This document shows, piece by piece, positions 52,638 to 62,221 of a DNA stretch of 64,000 bases. Position numbers and translations under genes: made by a program. Within the stretch, counting starts at the first letter, position 1. Each line of letters starts with the position of its first letter. Under the pieces are notes generated by a model. That model saw only the letters and a list, made by a program, of their open reading frames with translations. It was not told where the DNA came from and ran no database searches. The stretch is from Oerskovia turbata (GTDB lineage: Bacteria > Actinomycetota > Actinomycetes > Actinomycetales > Cellulomonadaceae), in the NCBI RefSeq assembly GCF_000718325.1, contig NZ_JOFV01000005.1, positions 310,001 through 374,000 of the forward strand, written 5' to 3'.

Positions 52638-54712
52638 GCACCCGGACGGGGAGCGACCGCCCCGCCTTCCGAGGTGACGTCGAGGGCCTGCGGGCGCTCG
52701 CCGTCGTGCTCGTGCTGCTCTTCCATGCCGAGGTCCCCGGCGTGATGGGCGGGTACGTGGGTGTCGACGTCTTCTTCGCGATCTCCGGCTTCCTCATCAC
52801 GGGGATCCTGCTGCGGCAGCTCGCGTCGACCGGACGTATCGCGCTGCCCGCGTTCTACGCGGGCCGGGCGCGCCGCATCCTGCCCGCGGCGTCCGTGGTC
52901 CTGGTGGGCACGGCGCTCGCGGCCTGGCTCGTGCTGCCGCCGCTGCGGGCGCGCGACACCATGGTCGACGTCGTCGCGAGCGCGCTCCAGGTCGCGAACC
53001 TGCGCTTCATCGCGCAGGAGACGGACTACATGGCGGCCTCGGCGGCGCCGAGCCCGGTGCTGCACTACTGGTCGCTCGCGGTCGAGGAGCAGTTCTACCT
53101 CGTGGTCCCGTTGCTGCTCGCACTCGTCGGGGTCGTCGCGGCACGTGTGCGCCGGAGCCCTCTGCCGGCGGCGATCGCGGTCCTGGCGGTCGGCACGGTC
53201 GCCTCGTTCGTCGTCTCGCTCGTGCTGACGTCGAGCGACCCGGCCCTCGCCTACATGTCGCCCCTCACGCGGGCGTGGCAGTTCGGGCTGGGCGGTCTCC
53301 TGGCGGCGGCCGTGCTGTCCAGGCCCGACGGCGCCACGCCCCTCCTGCGGGACGGGGTCACCGGGGGCACGGGTCACCCCGTCCTGCGGCGCGTCGCGTG
53401 GACCCTGGCCGGATGGGCCGGGCTGGGCACCGTCGTGTGGTCGGCCGTGGTCCACGACGAGTCGACCCCCTTCCCGGGGACGGCGGCGCTCTGGCCGACG
53501 CTCGGGACGGTCGCGCTCCTCGCGGTCCCGGCGACGGTCCGGACGGCGCGGGGGAGCGTGGGGCACCTGCTCGCGCTGCCGCCCGTCCGGGCGGTGGGAC
53601 GGCTGTCCTTCGCCTGGTACCTCGTGCACTGGCCCGTGCTCGTCCTGGCCGACGCGGTCTGGGGACCGCTCGCCTGGCCCGAGCGCGTCGTGCTGACGCT
53701 CGGTGCGGGCGGGGTGGCCTGGCTCGTCCTCCACGGGGTCGAGTCGCCGCTGCGGCGCTCACCGGTCGTCGCGCTGAGACCGTCGGCGAGCTACTCGGTG
53801 GGGTTCACGGGGGTCGTGCTCGCGCTCGTCGCGAGCCTCGGCGCAGGCTCGGCCGTGTACGCGAGGCTGGACGGGGCCGCGTCCGCGCAGGTCAGGCTCG
53901 ACACGATCTTCGAACCGGCCGCGCTCGCACGCACCGGTGGGCCGGTGACCCCGGGCCTGACGCAGGCCGCGCTCGACGCCCCGCCCGCGGAGACCCCGTG
54001 CCTGGGGGCGTTGGGACTGAGCGAGACGACCTGGCCGGCCGAGTGCGTCGTCGGGCCGGAAGACGGGCTGGAGGTCGTGCTGTTCGGCGACTCGAAGGCC
54101 TTCCAGTGGAGCGGGGCCCTGCGGGACGTCGCGCTGGCCCAGGGGTGGCACCTGTCGATCGTGACCAAGGGCGGGTGCGCGCCGGCCGACCTGCCGCAGG
54201 CCCTGCTCGAGGAGTCGCTGCACTGCGAGGCGTGGCGCGACGCGCAGATCGACAAGATCGTCGCGCGGGCCGACGTCGTCGTCGTGGGGTCGAGCGCGGC
54301 GTACTTCGAGGGCGAGGAGGCGGCCGACCGGCGAGACGCCGCCTGGGGGAGCACGCTCGGGCGGTTCGCCGCGGCAGGCGTGCCGGTGGTCTACCTGCGG
54401 GACACCCCCACACCGGGCGTCGACGTCCCGAGCTGCGTCTCCGGGGCGATCGACGACTGGGACGCGTGCTCCTTCCCGAGGGCGCGGGCGTTGCCGGCCG
54501 ACCCGTTGGTCGTCGACGTCGCGCTCGGCGACGTGCCCGGCGTCGAGGTCGTCGACCTCTCGGGGGTCGTCTGCGCGCAGGAGCGCTGCCCGGCCGTCCT
54601 CGGCGGCCTGCTCCTGTACCGCGACGGCAGCCACCTGACCGCCACGGCCGTCGAGGCGCTGCGTCCCGAGCTCGAACGGCGGCTCGTCGAGACGAGCGCG
54701 CTCGGAGGCTGA
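52634..54712 (+). CDS. OafA/YrhL-type acyltransferase with C-terminal SGNH domain
   Basis: This 692-aa protein is an inner-membrane O-acyltransferase. The N-terminal acyltransferase-3 domain (about 10-375, ten or so TM helices) has RGDVEGLRALAVVLVLLFHA, GGYVGVDVFFAISGFLI and HYWSLAVEEQFYLV. The external SGNH domain has the nucleophile in LFGDSKAFQW and DGSHLT with the catalytic Asp-His. Such proteins acylate sugars of lipopolysaccharide, peptidoglycan or exopolysaccharide. Its coupling to the glycosyltransferase implies acylation of that polymer. Start GTG 52634. Confidence 0.88.
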   Translation: MSTRTGSDRPAFRGDVEGLRALAVVLVLLFHAEVPGVMGGYVGVDVFFAISGFLITGILLRQLASTGRIALPAFYAGRARRILPAASVVLVGTALAAWLVLPPLRARDTMVDVVASALQVANLRFIAQETDYMAASAAPSPVLHYWSLAVEEQFYLVVPLLLALVGVVAARVRRSPLPAAIAVLAVGTVASFVVSLVLTSSDPALAYMSPLTRAWQFGLGGLLAAAVLSRPDGATPLLRDGVTGGTGHPVLRRVAWTLAGWAGLGTVVWSAVVHDESTPFPGTAALWPTLGTVALLAVPATVRTARGSVGHLLALPPVRAVGRLSFAWYLVHWPVLVLADAVWGPLAWPERVVLTLGAGGVAWLVLHGVESPLRRSPVVALRPSASYSVGFTGVVLALVASLGAGSAVYARLDGAASAQVRLDTIFEPAALARTGGPVTPGLTQAALDAPPAETPCLGALGLSETTWPAECVVGPEDGLEVVLFGDSKAFQWSGALRDVALAQGWHLSIVTKGGCAPADLPQALLEESLHCEAWRDAQIDKIVARADVVVVGSSAAYFEGEEAADRRDAAWGSTLGRFAAAGVPVVYLRDTPTPGVDVPSCVSGAIDDWDACSFPRARALPADPLVVDVALGDVPGVEVVDLSGVVCAQERCPAVLGGLLLYRDGSHLTATAVEALRPELERRLVETSALGG

Positions 54713-54768
54713 GGCCGACGGGCGAGGCGGCGTGTTCGTGCCGGGTGGCGACCGGCACGGCCACGCCG

Positions 54769-54795
54769 TCCTGCCCGGGCGGATGCCGGGCAGGA
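54769..54795. terminator. Terminator after the polysaccharide module
   Basis: TCCTGCCCG pairs with CGGGCAGGA, 9 bp, 9-nt loop. Confidence 0.6.
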
Positions 54796-54842
54796 TCGAG
54801 CCGGTGCCGGGCTGCCGCGCATCGGGCCCACGAGGTGTGGCG

Positions 54843-54848
54843 TACCAT
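54843..54848 (+). promoter_or_regulatory. Putative -10 of tig
   Basis: TACCAT fits TANNNT and would give tig a leader of about 190 nt, which contains a 7-bp hairpin GTCCCGC/GCGGGAC at 54969-54990. The stretch 54713-55045 shows no gene. Confidence 0.4.
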
Positions 54849-55045
54849 GGACGGGTTGTCCGTGCGCCCTTTCCGGCGGAGGTCCTCCGAGGCTCCTGCC
54901 GCACCGCTCGAGGCGACGCGATCGACCAGGCGTCAGCGTCTGCCACCGATCGATGAACGTTCGAACAGGTCCCGCTGCAACCGGCGGGACATGCACGCAC
55001 CCCGTTGCCGCACGTCGGCTCCCCGATCAGTTGGAGATCATCGAA

Positions 55046-56434
55046 GTGAAGAGCGCCGTCGAGACCCTGGACCCCACCAAGGTCAAGTTGACCGTCGAGG
55101 TGGAGTACGACGAGCTCAAGCCGAGCATCGACCACGCCTACAAGCACATCGCGGAGCAGGTGAACGTCCCCGGCTTCCGCAAGGGCAAGATCCCTGCGCG
55201 CATCATCGACCAGCGCGTCGGTCGTGCTGCCGTGCTCGAGCACGCCATCAACGACGGCCTGTCCGGCTTCTACCGCCAGGCCGTCAACGAGACGGGCATC
55301 CGCCCGCTCGGCCAGCCCGACGTCGAGGTGACCGAGGTCCCGCTCGACGCCGAGGGTGCGCTGCACTTCACGGCCACGGTCGAGGTCCGCCCGGAGATCG
55401 AGATCCCCGCGCTCGACTCGGTCACGCTCACGGTCGAGGCCGCCGAGGTCTCCGCCGACGACATCGCCGAGCGCCTCGACGCGCTGCGCGAGCGCTTCGG
55501 CACGCTGGTCGGCGTCGACCGCCCGGCCGCCGAGGGCGACTTCGTCGTCATCGACCTGAAGGCCGTCATCGGCGACGAGGAGATCGACTCGGTCTCCGGC
55601 ATCAGCTACCAGATCGGCTCGGGCAACATGCTCGAGGGCCTCGACGAGGCGCTCACGGGCCTCTCGGCCGGCGAGACCACGACCTTCAAGGCGCCGCTCG
55701 CGGGTGGCGACCATGAGGGCAAGGAGTCCGAGGTCACGGTCACGGCCACCTCGGTCAAGCAGCGCGACCTGCCCGAGGCCGACGACGAGTTCGCCGAGCT
55801 CGCGTCCGAGTTCGACACGATCGAGGAGCTCAAGGCGGACCTGCGCGAGCAGGTCGCGAGCATCAAGACCTCGAACCAGGCCGTCGCAGCCCGTGACGCT
55901 CTCGTCGAGCACCTCCTCGAGAACACCGAGATCCCCGTGCCCCAGGGCGCCGTCGAGGCCGAGGTGCACCGTCACCTCGAGTCCGAGGGACGACTCGAGG
56001 ACGAGGCGCACCGTGCCGAGGTCGAGGTCGACGCCGCCAAGGCGCTCAAGAACCAGATCCTCCTCGACACGCTCGCGGAGCAGCTGAAGATCAAGGTCGC
56101 CCAGAACGAGCTCCTGGACTACCTCGTGAACGCCTCGCGCCAGTACGGGATGGACCCGAACCAGTTCATCCAGTCGCTCGACCAGGGCGGCCAGATCCCC
56201 GCCATGGTCGGCGAGGTCGCCCGCTCGAAGTCGCTCGCCGTGGCCCTGCGCCAGGTCGAGGTCAAGGACTCCGAGGGCAACGTCGTGGACCTGAGCGAGT
56301 TCATCGGCTCGGACGAGGAGGACGCGGCCGCTGACGCCGCGGCCGCCGCCGCCGGCGAGGACGTCACCGGCATCACCGACGAAGAGGGCATCGAGGTCGT
56401 CTCCGAGGACGAGGCGACGGCCGACAAGGCCTGA
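55046..56434 (+). CDS. tig: Trigger factor
   Basis: This 462-aa ribosome-bound chaperone folds nascent chains. The N-terminal domain has the ribosome signature VPGFRKGKIP (about 41-50), the FKBP-like PPIase domain covers about 150-240 (VDRPAAEGDFVVIDLKAV, IGSGNMLEGLDEALTG), and the helical SurA-like C-terminal domain follows to an acidic, Ala-rich tail. GTG 55046 gives VKSAVETLDPTKVKLTVEV, the usual actinobacterial start. Gene order tig-clpP1-clpP2-clpX is conserved. A strong terminator follows. Confidence 0.95.
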   Translation: MKSAVETLDPTKVKLTVEVEYDELKPSIDHAYKHIAEQVNVPGFRKGKIPARIIDQRVGRAAVLEHAINDGLSGFYRQAVNETGIRPLGQPDVEVTEVPLDAEGALHFTATVEVRPEIEIPALDSVTLTVEAAEVSADDIAERLDALRERFGTLVGVDRPAAEGDFVVIDLKAVIGDEEIDSVSGISYQIGSGNMLEGLDEALTGLSAGETTTFKAPLAGGDHEGKESEVTVTATSVKQRDLPEADDEFAELASEFDTIEELKADLREQVASIKTSNQAVAARDALVEHLLENTEIPVPQGAVEAEVHRHLESEGRLEDEAHRAEVEVDAAKALKNQILLDTLAEQLKIKVAQNELLDYLVNASRQYGMDPNQFIQSLDQGGQIPAMVGEVARSKSLAVALRQVEVKDSEGNVVDLSEFIGSDEEDAAADAAAAAAGEDVTGITDEEGIEVVSEDEATADKA

Positions 56435-56467
56435 CCCTTCCGGACGCGGCTCGCCCGCCCCGCCCGA

Positions 56468-56504
56468 CGACGGCCCCCACCTCCCGCGGAGGTGGGGGCC
56501 GTCG
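56468..56504. terminator. Terminator after tig
   Basis: CGACGGCCCCCACCTCC pairs perfectly with GGAGGTGGGGGCCGTCG, 17 bp, loop CGC. Confidence 0.9.
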
Positions 56505-56650
56505 CGCGTGGTGGGAACGGCCCGCCCGGGTGAGGGCCCGCAACCGCCCGCCCGGACCCGTGCGGGCGCCCGGACGAGGCCCGCGCCGGGGGCCGGGAAC
56601 ACCCGGTGCGCGGCGCCGTCGGGCATCGGGGGCGTCCTTCCTGCGCCGAC

Positions 56651-56702
56651 AGCGAAAACCCCGGATATCGGGACGGTTTCCGCTCCCCGCCCGCGTTAGG
56701 GT
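56651..56702 (+). promoter_or_regulatory. Promoter and palindromic operator of clpP1-clpP2
   Basis: AGCGAAAACC (56651-56660) and GGTTTCCGCT (56675-56684) form an imperfect inverted repeat around CCGGATATCGGG, covering the region just upstream of the -10 box TAGGGT (56697-56702). Actinobacterial clpP operons are commonly controlled by ClgR or by stress sigma factors; I cannot assign which acts here. Confidence 0.5.
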
Positions 56703-56795
56703 CACAGCAACGGTGAGTCCGTCCAGACGGAGGAGCCGACCAGCCGCGACGCTCGAGCGTCGCGAGCGACAGAGGGATCGACGAAGGAGATGGAC

Positions 56796-57416
56796 GTGAG
56801 CGATCAGTTTCCGGTGGCACGAGCCGAGGGGCCGGGACTCGGCCTGAACGACTCCATCTACAACCGGCTGCTCAAGGAGCGCATCATCTGGTTGGGCTCG
56901 GAGGTGCGCGACGAGAACGCGAACGCCATCTGCGCCCAGATGATGCTGCTCGCCGCGGAGGACCCCGACAAGGACATCTGGCTCTATATCAACTCGCCGG
57001 GCGGGTCGATCACGGCCGGCATGGCGATCTACGACACCATGCAGTACATCCAGCCGGACGTCGCGACCATCGCGATGGGCATGGCGGCCTCGATGGGGCA
57101 GTTCCTGCTCTCCTCGGGCACCAAGGGCAAGCGCTACGCGACGCCCCACGCCCGCGTCATGATGCACCAGCCCTCGGGCGGCATCGGCGGCACGGCGACC
57201 GACGTGCGCATCAACGCGCAGCTCATCATGCACATGAAGAAGGTGCTCTCCGAGCTCACGGCCGAGCAGACCGGCCAGCCGCTCGAGAAGATCCTCAAGG
57301 ACAACGACCGTGACAGCTGGTTCACGGCGCCCGAAGCCCTCGAGTACGGCTTCATCGACCACGTCGTGACGAACGCTTCGTCGGTGACGGGTGGCGGCGG
57401 CACGGCGAGCAGCTGA
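56796..57416 (+). CDS. clpP1: ATP-dependent Clp protease proteolytic subunit ClpP1
   Basis: This 206-aa serine peptidase forms a heptameric ring that assembles with ClpP2 and a Clp ATPase. The triad is Ser99 in [11 protein letters not shown], His124 in MMHQPSGG and the Asp of [14 protein letters not shown]. The annotated ATG at 56790 would sit directly on AAGGAGA (56784-56790), so GTG 56796, with the same sequence 5 nt upstream, is the better start. The gene is 50 bp ahead of clpP2 in one operon. Confidence 0.93.
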   Translation: MSDQFPVARAEGPGLGLNDSIYNRLLKERIIWLGSEVRDENANAICAQMMLLAAEDPDKDIWLYINSPGGSITAGMAIYDTMQYIQPDVATIAMGMAASMGQFLLSSGTKGKRYATPHARVMMHQPSGGIGGTATDVRINAQLIMHMKKVLSELTAEQTGQPLEKILKDNDRDSWFTAPEALEYGFIDHVVTNASSVTGGGGTASS

Positions 57417-57466
57417 GCTCACCGACGCACCGGCCCCCGACCCACGATCCCACCCGAGGAGACACC

Positions 57467-58183
57467 TTGAGCTACGCAAGCCAGGAATCCCAGTACATCT
57501 CGACCGCTCAGCGCCTCGCGGGCGCGGGCGCCGGCGGCGGCATCGCCCTCCCGCACGGCGCGCCGTCCTCGCGCTACGTGCTCCCGCAGTTCGAGGAGCG
57601 CACGGCCTACGGCTTCAAGCGCCAGGACCCGTACACCAAGCTGTTCGAGGACCGCATCATCTTCCTGGGCGTCCAGGTCGACGACGCGTCCGCCGACGAC
57701 GTCATGGCGCAGCTCCTCGTCCTGGAGAGCCAGGACCCGGACCGCGACATCATCCTGTACATCAACTCGCCCGGCGGCTCGTTCACGGCCATGACGGCGC
57801 TGTACGACACCATGCAGTACATCAAGCCGCAGATCCAGACCGTGTGCCTCGGGCAGGCCGCGTCCGCCGCGGCCGTGCTGCTCGCGGCCGGTCAGCCCGG
57901 CAAGCGTCTCGCGCTGCCCAACGCCCGCGTGCTGATCCACCAGCCCGCGATGGAGGGCGGCGGCTACGCGCAGGCGTCGGACATCGAGATCCACGCGAAC
58001 GAGCTCATCCGCATGCGCGAGTGGCTCGAGGACACCCTGGCCATGCACTCGGGCCGCGACGTCGCGCAGGTCCGTGAGGACATCGAGCGTGACAAGATCC
58101 TCACGGCCAAGCAGGCGCAGGAGTACGGTCTGGTCGACCAGGTCCTGGAGAGCCGCAAGCCGGTCATCCAGAACAAGCCCTGA
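57467..58183 (+). CDS. clpP2: ATP-dependent Clp protease proteolytic subunit ClpP2
   Basis: This 238-aa subunit forms the second ring of the ClpP1P2 tetradecamer. Ser133 in [12 protein letters not shown] and His158 in [10 protein letters not shown] belong to the triad. An N-terminal extension of about 55 residues before [14 protein letters not shown] may be a propeptide, as actinobacterial ClpPs are processed. The start is a rare TTG with GAGGAGA 4 nt upstream. A hairpin (58204-58240) separates it from clpX. Confidence 0.93.
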   Translation: MSYASQESQYISTAQRLAGAGAGGGIALPHGAPSSRYVLPQFEERTAYGFKRQDPYTKLFEDRIIFLGVQVDDASADDVMAQLLVLESQDPDRDIILYINSPGGSFTAMTALYDTMQYIKPQIQTVCLGQAASAAAVLLAAGQPGKRLALPNARVLIHQPAMEGGGYAQASDIEIHANELIRMREWLEDTLAMHSGRDVAQVREDIERDKILTAKQAQEYGLVDQVLESRKPVIQNKP

Positions 58184-58203
58184 TCTCGACATTTCCCCCC
58201 GAC

Positions 58204-58240
58204 CCACCGGGGTGCCCGGCTGACAACGGGCCCCCGGTGG
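58204..58240. terminator. Hairpin between clpP2 and clpX
   Basis: CCACCGGGG pairs with CCCCGGTGG, with an inner CCCG/CGGG pair. It could terminate or reduce transcription into clpX. A -10-like TAGGTC at 58254-58259 lies just beyond it. Confidence 0.6.
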
Positions 58241-58331
58241 TGTGCAATGGTGGTAGGTCGGCGCGTGTCGTCCCAGATCGCGGGGGCCTCAGTCCCGGCG
58301 CAGCAGCAAGACCGAGGCTAGGAGGCTCGTA

Positions 58332-59603
58332 GTGGCTCGGATCGGAGATGGTGCAGACCTGCTGAAGTGTTCCTTCTGCGGCAAGTCCCAGAAGCAGGTC
58401 AAGAAGCTCATCGCGGGCCCCGGCGTGTACATCTGCGACGAGTGCATCGAGCTCTGCAACGAGATCATCGAGGAAGAGCTGTCGGAAGCGGCCGAGCTCG
58501 GGCTCGTCGAGCTCCCCAAGCCGCGGGAGATCTTCGACTTCCTCGAGCAGTACATCATCGGGCAGGACGCCGCGAAGCGGGCGCTGGCAGTGGCGGTCTA
58601 CAACCACTACAAGCGGATCCAGGCCGGGGAGCACGCACGCCCCTCGGACGAGTCCCAGGTGGAGATCGCCAAGTCGAACATCCTGCTGATCGGCCCCACG
58701 GGCACCGGCAAGACGTACCTGGCGCAGACGCTCGCAAAGATGCTCAACGTGCCGTTCGCGATCGCGGACGCCACGGCTCTCACGGAGGCGGGGTACGTCG
58801 GCGAGGACGTCGAGAACATCCTCCTCAAGCTCATCCAGGCCGCCGACTACGACGTCAAGAAGGCCGAGACGGGCATCATCTACATCGACGAGGTCGACAA
58901 GGTCGCCCGCAAGTCGGAGAACCCCTCGATCACGCGCGACGTGTCGGGTGAGGGCGTGCAGCAGGCCCTGCTGAAGATCATCGAGGGCACCACGGCCTCG
59001 GTGCCCCCGCAGGGCGGGCGCAAGCACCCGCACCAGGAGTTCATCCAGATCGACACGACCAACGTCCTGTTCATCGTGGCAGGGGCGTTCGCCGGGCTCG
59101 ACGAGATCGTGGCAACCCGCTCGCGCAAGCGCGGGGTCGGCTTCGGTGCTCCGATGGACTCGCACGAGGAGGCGGACCTCTTCGCCGAGGTACGTCCCGA
59201 GGACCTGCAGAAGTACGGGCTGATCCCCGAGTTCATCGGGCGTCTGCCCATCATCACGTCGGTCGCGAAGCTCGACCAGGAGGCGCTCGTGCGCATCCTC
59301 ACCGAGCCCCGCAACGCGCTGGTCAAGCAGTACCAGCGCATGTTCCAGATCGACGGCGTCGAGCTCGAGTTCGAGGACGACGCGATCAGCGCGATCGCCG
59401 ACCAGGCGCTGCTGCGTGGCACGGGCGCCCGTGGGCTCCGCGCCATCATGGAGGAGGTCCTCCAGCAGGCCATGTTCGACGTCCCCAGCAGGGACGACGT
59501 CGAGCGTGTGGTCATCACTCGCGAAGCCGTGCTCGACAACGTCAACCCGACCCTCGTCCCGCGGTCCGCGCTCAAGCGGGCGCCGCGCGAGAAGAGCGCC
59601 TAG
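58332..59603 (+). CDS. clpX: ATP-dependent Clp protease ATP-binding subunit ClpX
   Basis: This 423-aa AAA+ unfoldase feeds substrates to ClpP. The N-terminal C4 zinc finger has Cys13, Cys16, Cys35 and Cys38. Walker A is GPTGTGKT (near 121-128), Walker [10 protein letters not shown], and the pore loop GYVGED is visible. The ClpP-contact IGF-type loop is probably in the [10 protein letters not shown] region. GTG 58332 follows AGGAGG (58319-58324). It is followed by a terminator shared with the convergent fadD gene. Confidence 0.95.
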   Translation: MARIGDGADLLKCSFCGKSQKQVKKLIAGPGVYICDECIELCNEIIEEELSEAAELGLVELPKPREIFDFLEQYIIGQDAAKRALAVAVYNHYKRIQAGEHARPSDESQVEIAKSNILLIGPTGTGKTYLAQTLAKMLNVPFAIADATALTEAGYVGEDVENILLKLIQAADYDVKKAETGIIYIDEVDKVARKSENPSITRDVSGEGVQQALLKIIEGTTASVPPQGGRKHPHQEFIQIDTTNVLFIVAGAFAGLDEIVATRSRKRGVGFGAPMDSHEEADLFAEVRPEDLQKYGLIPEFIGRLPIITSVAKLDQEALVRILTEPRNALVKQYQRMFQIDGVELEFEDDAISAIADQALLRGTGARGLRAIMEEVLQQAMFDVPSRDDVERVVITREAVLDNVNPTLVPRSALKRAPREKSA

Positions 59604-59619
59604 GGAGCACGTTCGACGA

Positions 59620-59649
59620 AGGGCCCCGGAACCTCGGTTCCGGGGCCGT
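59620..59649. terminator. Terminator after clpX
   Basis: GGCCCCGGAACC (59622-59633) pairs with GGTTCCGGGGCC (59636-59647) nearly without a loop. Confidence 0.75.
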
Positions 59650-59756
59650 TCGTGGTTCTGCCCGTTCTGTCGTTCTGCCCGTTCTGCAGTGCGGCGAGCT
59701 GTTCTCGGACGGACGTGCTGGTCGCGGCGGTGCAGCGGCGCGGCGAGCGTCGGGCC

Positions 59757-61577
59757 TCAGGCGTCCGCGTTCGCGGGGGCGCCGTAGAGGTCGTCGATCG
59801 TCGTCGTGAAGTCCCGCAGCACCAGGTTGCGCTTGACCTTGAGCGACGGCGTGAGATAGCCGTTCTGCTCCGTGAAGTCGGTCGTGAGGACCTGGATCTT
59901 GCGGATGGACTCGGCCCGGGAGACCGCTTCGTTGGCGCGCGTGACGGCACGGTCGAGGGCCGCGAGCACGGTCGGGTTCGTCGCGGCCGTCGTGACGTCC
60001 ATGGCGGGCAGGCCGTGCGTCGCGAGCCAGCCGGGGAGCATCTCGTGGTCGATCGTGACCAGGGCGCCGATGAAGGGCCGCTGGTCGCCGACGACGACGA
60101 CCTGGCTCACGAGCGGGTGGGCGCGCAGGCGGTCCTCGAGCTGGGCGGGAGCGACGTTCTTGCCGCCCGCCGTCACGATGATCTCCTTCTTGCGCCCCGT
60201 GATCCGCAGGTAGCCGTCCTCGTCGAGCGAGGCGAGGTCGCCCGTGCGGAACCAGCCGTCCTGGAGGACCTCGGCGGTCAGCTCGGGCTGGTTGTGGTAG
60301 CCCCGGAAGACGTGGTCGCCCTTGACGAAGAGTTCGCCCTCGGCGTCCACCTTGAGCGCGGTCCCGGGGAACGCGGGGCCGACGGTGCCGATCTTGAGAC
60401 GGCTCGGCAGGTTCACCGCACACGGAGCCGTGGTCTCGGTCAGACCGTAGCCCTCGAGGATCGTGAGCCCGACTCCTCGGAAGAAGTGGCCCAGGCGTTC
60501 GCCGAGCGGCGCCCCGCCCGAGATCGAGTGGGTCAGGTCGCCGCCCAGGGCAGTGCGCATCGAGCCGAACACGAGCCGGTCGGCGAGGGCGTGCTGCGCC
60601 TTGAGGACGAGCGAGGGACCAGAGGTCGAGTCGAGCGCGCGCGAGTACGTGATGGCGACCTTGGCCGACCAGTGGAAGATGCGTCGCTTGGCGCCCGCCC
60701 CGGCCTTCTGCTCGGCCGCGTTGTAGACCTTCTCGAACACGCGCGGGACCGCGAGGAGGAACGTCGGCCTGAACGATCCCAGGTCCGGCACGAGCTTCTT
60801 GATGTCGGAGCTGTGCGCGAGGACCGCGGTGGGCGACGCGATGCACACGACCTGGACGAACCGTGCGAACACGTGTGCGAGGGGCAGGAAGAGCAGCGTG
60901 CGGGCGTCGGGCGTCGCGACGATCTCGGCCAGGCCCGCGACGCCGTTGCGGGTCAGGTGCACGAAGTTGAGGTGCGTGAGCTCGACACCCTTGGGGCGCC
61001 CGGTCGCACCCGACGTGTAGATGATCGTCGCGAGGTCGTCGCGGCTGGTGGCGGCGCGTCGTGCGTCGACCTCGTCGCGCGTCACCTCTGAGCCGTCCGC
61101 CCGCAGGTCGTCGACCGCGCCGCCGTCGATCACCAGGACGTCGCGCAGGAGCGGGAGCCGCTCGCGGACGCTCTCGACGGTCGCGGCGTGCGCGGACGTC
61201 TCGACGAGGGCGACGCTCACGCCCGAGTCCGACAGGATCCACTCGACCTGGTCGGCCGAGGACGTCTCGTAGACGGGGATGGGCACGCCGCCCGCGGCCC
61301 AGACCGCGAAGTCGAGCAGCGTCCACTCGTAGCGGGTGCGTGACATGATCGCGACGCGGTCGCCGGCCTGCACCCCGCGCGCGATCAGCCCTCGGGCCAC
61401 GTCGATCACGTCGTCGTCGAAGGCGCGCGCGCTCACGGGCTGCCAGGGGCCGCCCGGCGTGAGGCGTCGCTCGATCACCGCGTCGTCCCCGGAACGCTCG
61501 ACGCGGTCGGTGAGAAGCGTGCTGATGCTGCTGGTGGCCGGTACCTCGACGAGGCTCGGCGACGCGAATTCGGTCAT
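59757..61577 (-). CDS. Long-chain fatty acid-CoA ligase (FadD15-like AMP-forming enzyme)
   Basis: This 606-aa ANL enzyme activates fatty acids to acyl-CoA, or acyl-AMP, at the membrane face. Motifs are the AMP loop IIYTSGATGRPKGVELTH, LPLAHVFARFVQVVC, GGAPLGERLGHFFRGVG, EGYGLTETTAPCAVN, GWFRTGDLASLDEDGYLRIT and GRKKEIIVTAGGKNVAP. The NGYLTPSLKVKR segment carries the C-terminal catalytic Lys. It belongs to the long-chain (ACSL/FadD15) class. GGAG lies 7 nt before ATG 61577. Confidence 0.9.
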   Translation of the reverse strand: MTEFASPSLVEVPATSSISTLLTDRVERSGDDAVIERRLTPGGPWQPVSARAFDDDVIDVARGLIARGVQAGDRVAIMSRTRYEWTLLDFAVWAAGGVPIPVYETSSADQVEWILSDSGVSVALVETSAHAATVESVRERLPLLRDVLVIDGGAVDDLRADGSEVTRDEVDARRAATSRDDLATIIYTSGATGRPKGVELTHLNFVHLTRNGVAGLAEIVATPDARTLLFLPLAHVFARFVQVVCIASPTAVLAHSSDIKKLVPDLGSFRPTFLLAVPRVFEKVYNAAEQKAGAGAKRRIFHWSAKVAITYSRALDSTSGPSLVLKAQHALADRLVFGSMRTALGGDLTHSISGGAPLGERLGHFFRGVGLTILEGYGLTETTAPCAVNLPSRLKIGTVGPAFPGTALKVDAEGELFVKGDHVFRGYHNQPELTAEVLQDGWFRTGDLASLDEDGYLRITGRKKEIIVTAGGKNVAPAQLEDRLRAHPLVSQVVVVGDQRPFIGALVTIDHEMLPGWLATHGLPAMDVTTAATNPTVLAALDRAVTRANEAVSRAESIRKIQVLTTDFTEQNGYLTPSLKVKRNLVLRDFTTTIDDLYGAPANADA

Positions 61578-61611
61578 GTCAACTCTCCGCTGAGTGGTGG
61601 GACAAGGACCG

Positions 61612-61617
61612 ATTTTA
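61612..61617 (-). promoter_or_regulatory. Promoter -10 of the fatty acid-CoA ligase gene
   Basis: TAAAAT (minus strand) is close to the sigma-70 consensus, leaving a leader of about 30 nt. Confidence 0.55.
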
Positions 61618-61674
61618 CTGTGTACCGAGCGTCCCACGTTCCGTCGGCCGCCCTGGCGGCACCTCGTGCGAGCC

Positions 61675-61680
61675 TAGGAT
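61675..61680 (+). promoter_or_regulatory. Leaderless-type -10 of the chorismate mutase gene
   Basis: TAGGAT ends 6 nt before ATG 61687. Confidence 0.55.
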
Positions 61681-61686
61681 CGACGG

Positions 61687-62040
61687 ATGAGCGAGCACCC
61701 CGTCCCCACCACGCCGTCGCATCCTGTCCCCACCGAGATCCTCAGGCTGCGCGAGAGCATCGACAACATCGACGCCGCCCTGATGCACCTGCTCGCCGAA
61801 CGCTTCAAGTTCACGCGCCGGGTGGGCGAGCTCAAGGCGCAGGGAGGACTTCCGCCGGCGGACCCGGCGCGCGACCAGCAGCAGATCGCCCGCCTGACCG
61901 GCATCGCCGAGTCCTCCGGCCTCGACCCGGCGTTCGCCGAGCAGTTCCGTGAGTTCATCGTGAGCGAGGTCATCCGGCACCACCAGCGGATCGCCCGCGA
62001 GCACCTGGACGAGCCCCCGGTGCTGGACACCTACTCCTGA
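61687..62040 (+). CDS. Chorismate mutase, AroQ type
   Basis: This 117-aa protein has the all-helical AroQ fold that converts chorismate to prephenate for Phe/Tyr synthesis. Active-site residues of the family are in ILRLRESIDNIDAALMHLLAERF (Arg and Asp), RRVGELKAQGG (Lys) and REFIVSEVIRHHQ. No signal peptide is present, so it is the cytosolic type; such small mutases often depend on DAHP synthase for full activity. It is divergent from the FadD-like gene. Confidence 0.85.
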   Translation: MSEHPVPTTPSHPVPTEILRLRESIDNIDAALMHLLAERFKFTRRVGELKAQGGLPPADPARDQQQIARLTGIAESSGLDPAFAEQFREFIVSEVIRHHQRIAREHLDEPPVLDTYS

Positions 62041-62066
62041 ACGGCCGACGGCCGACGGCCGACGGC
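62041..62066. repeat. Tandem 7-bp repeat ACGGCCG directly after chorismate mutase
   Basis: Three full copies and a five-base partial copy follow the TGA stop without a gap. Confidence 0.7.
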
Positions 62067-62221
62067 ACTCGCCCGCGGGGATCGCGGGGGTCGCTGCGAC
62101 ACCTCGCCCCGTGACGTCGTCCCCGGTGGCGGTCGTCGGCCACGTGCCGCAGGCTGGGGAGGACATCGGGGCGGTCGGCCTCCGACCGTCCCTCCGACGA
62201 TGGATGTCTAGAGGTGCCTGC

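Noticed and set aside
54956..54972. Possible LexA/SOS box (GAACGTTCGAAC) in the tig leader
   Set aside because: The half-sites do not have the spacing of an actinobacterial SOS box; GTTCGAAC is a short palindrome expected by chance.
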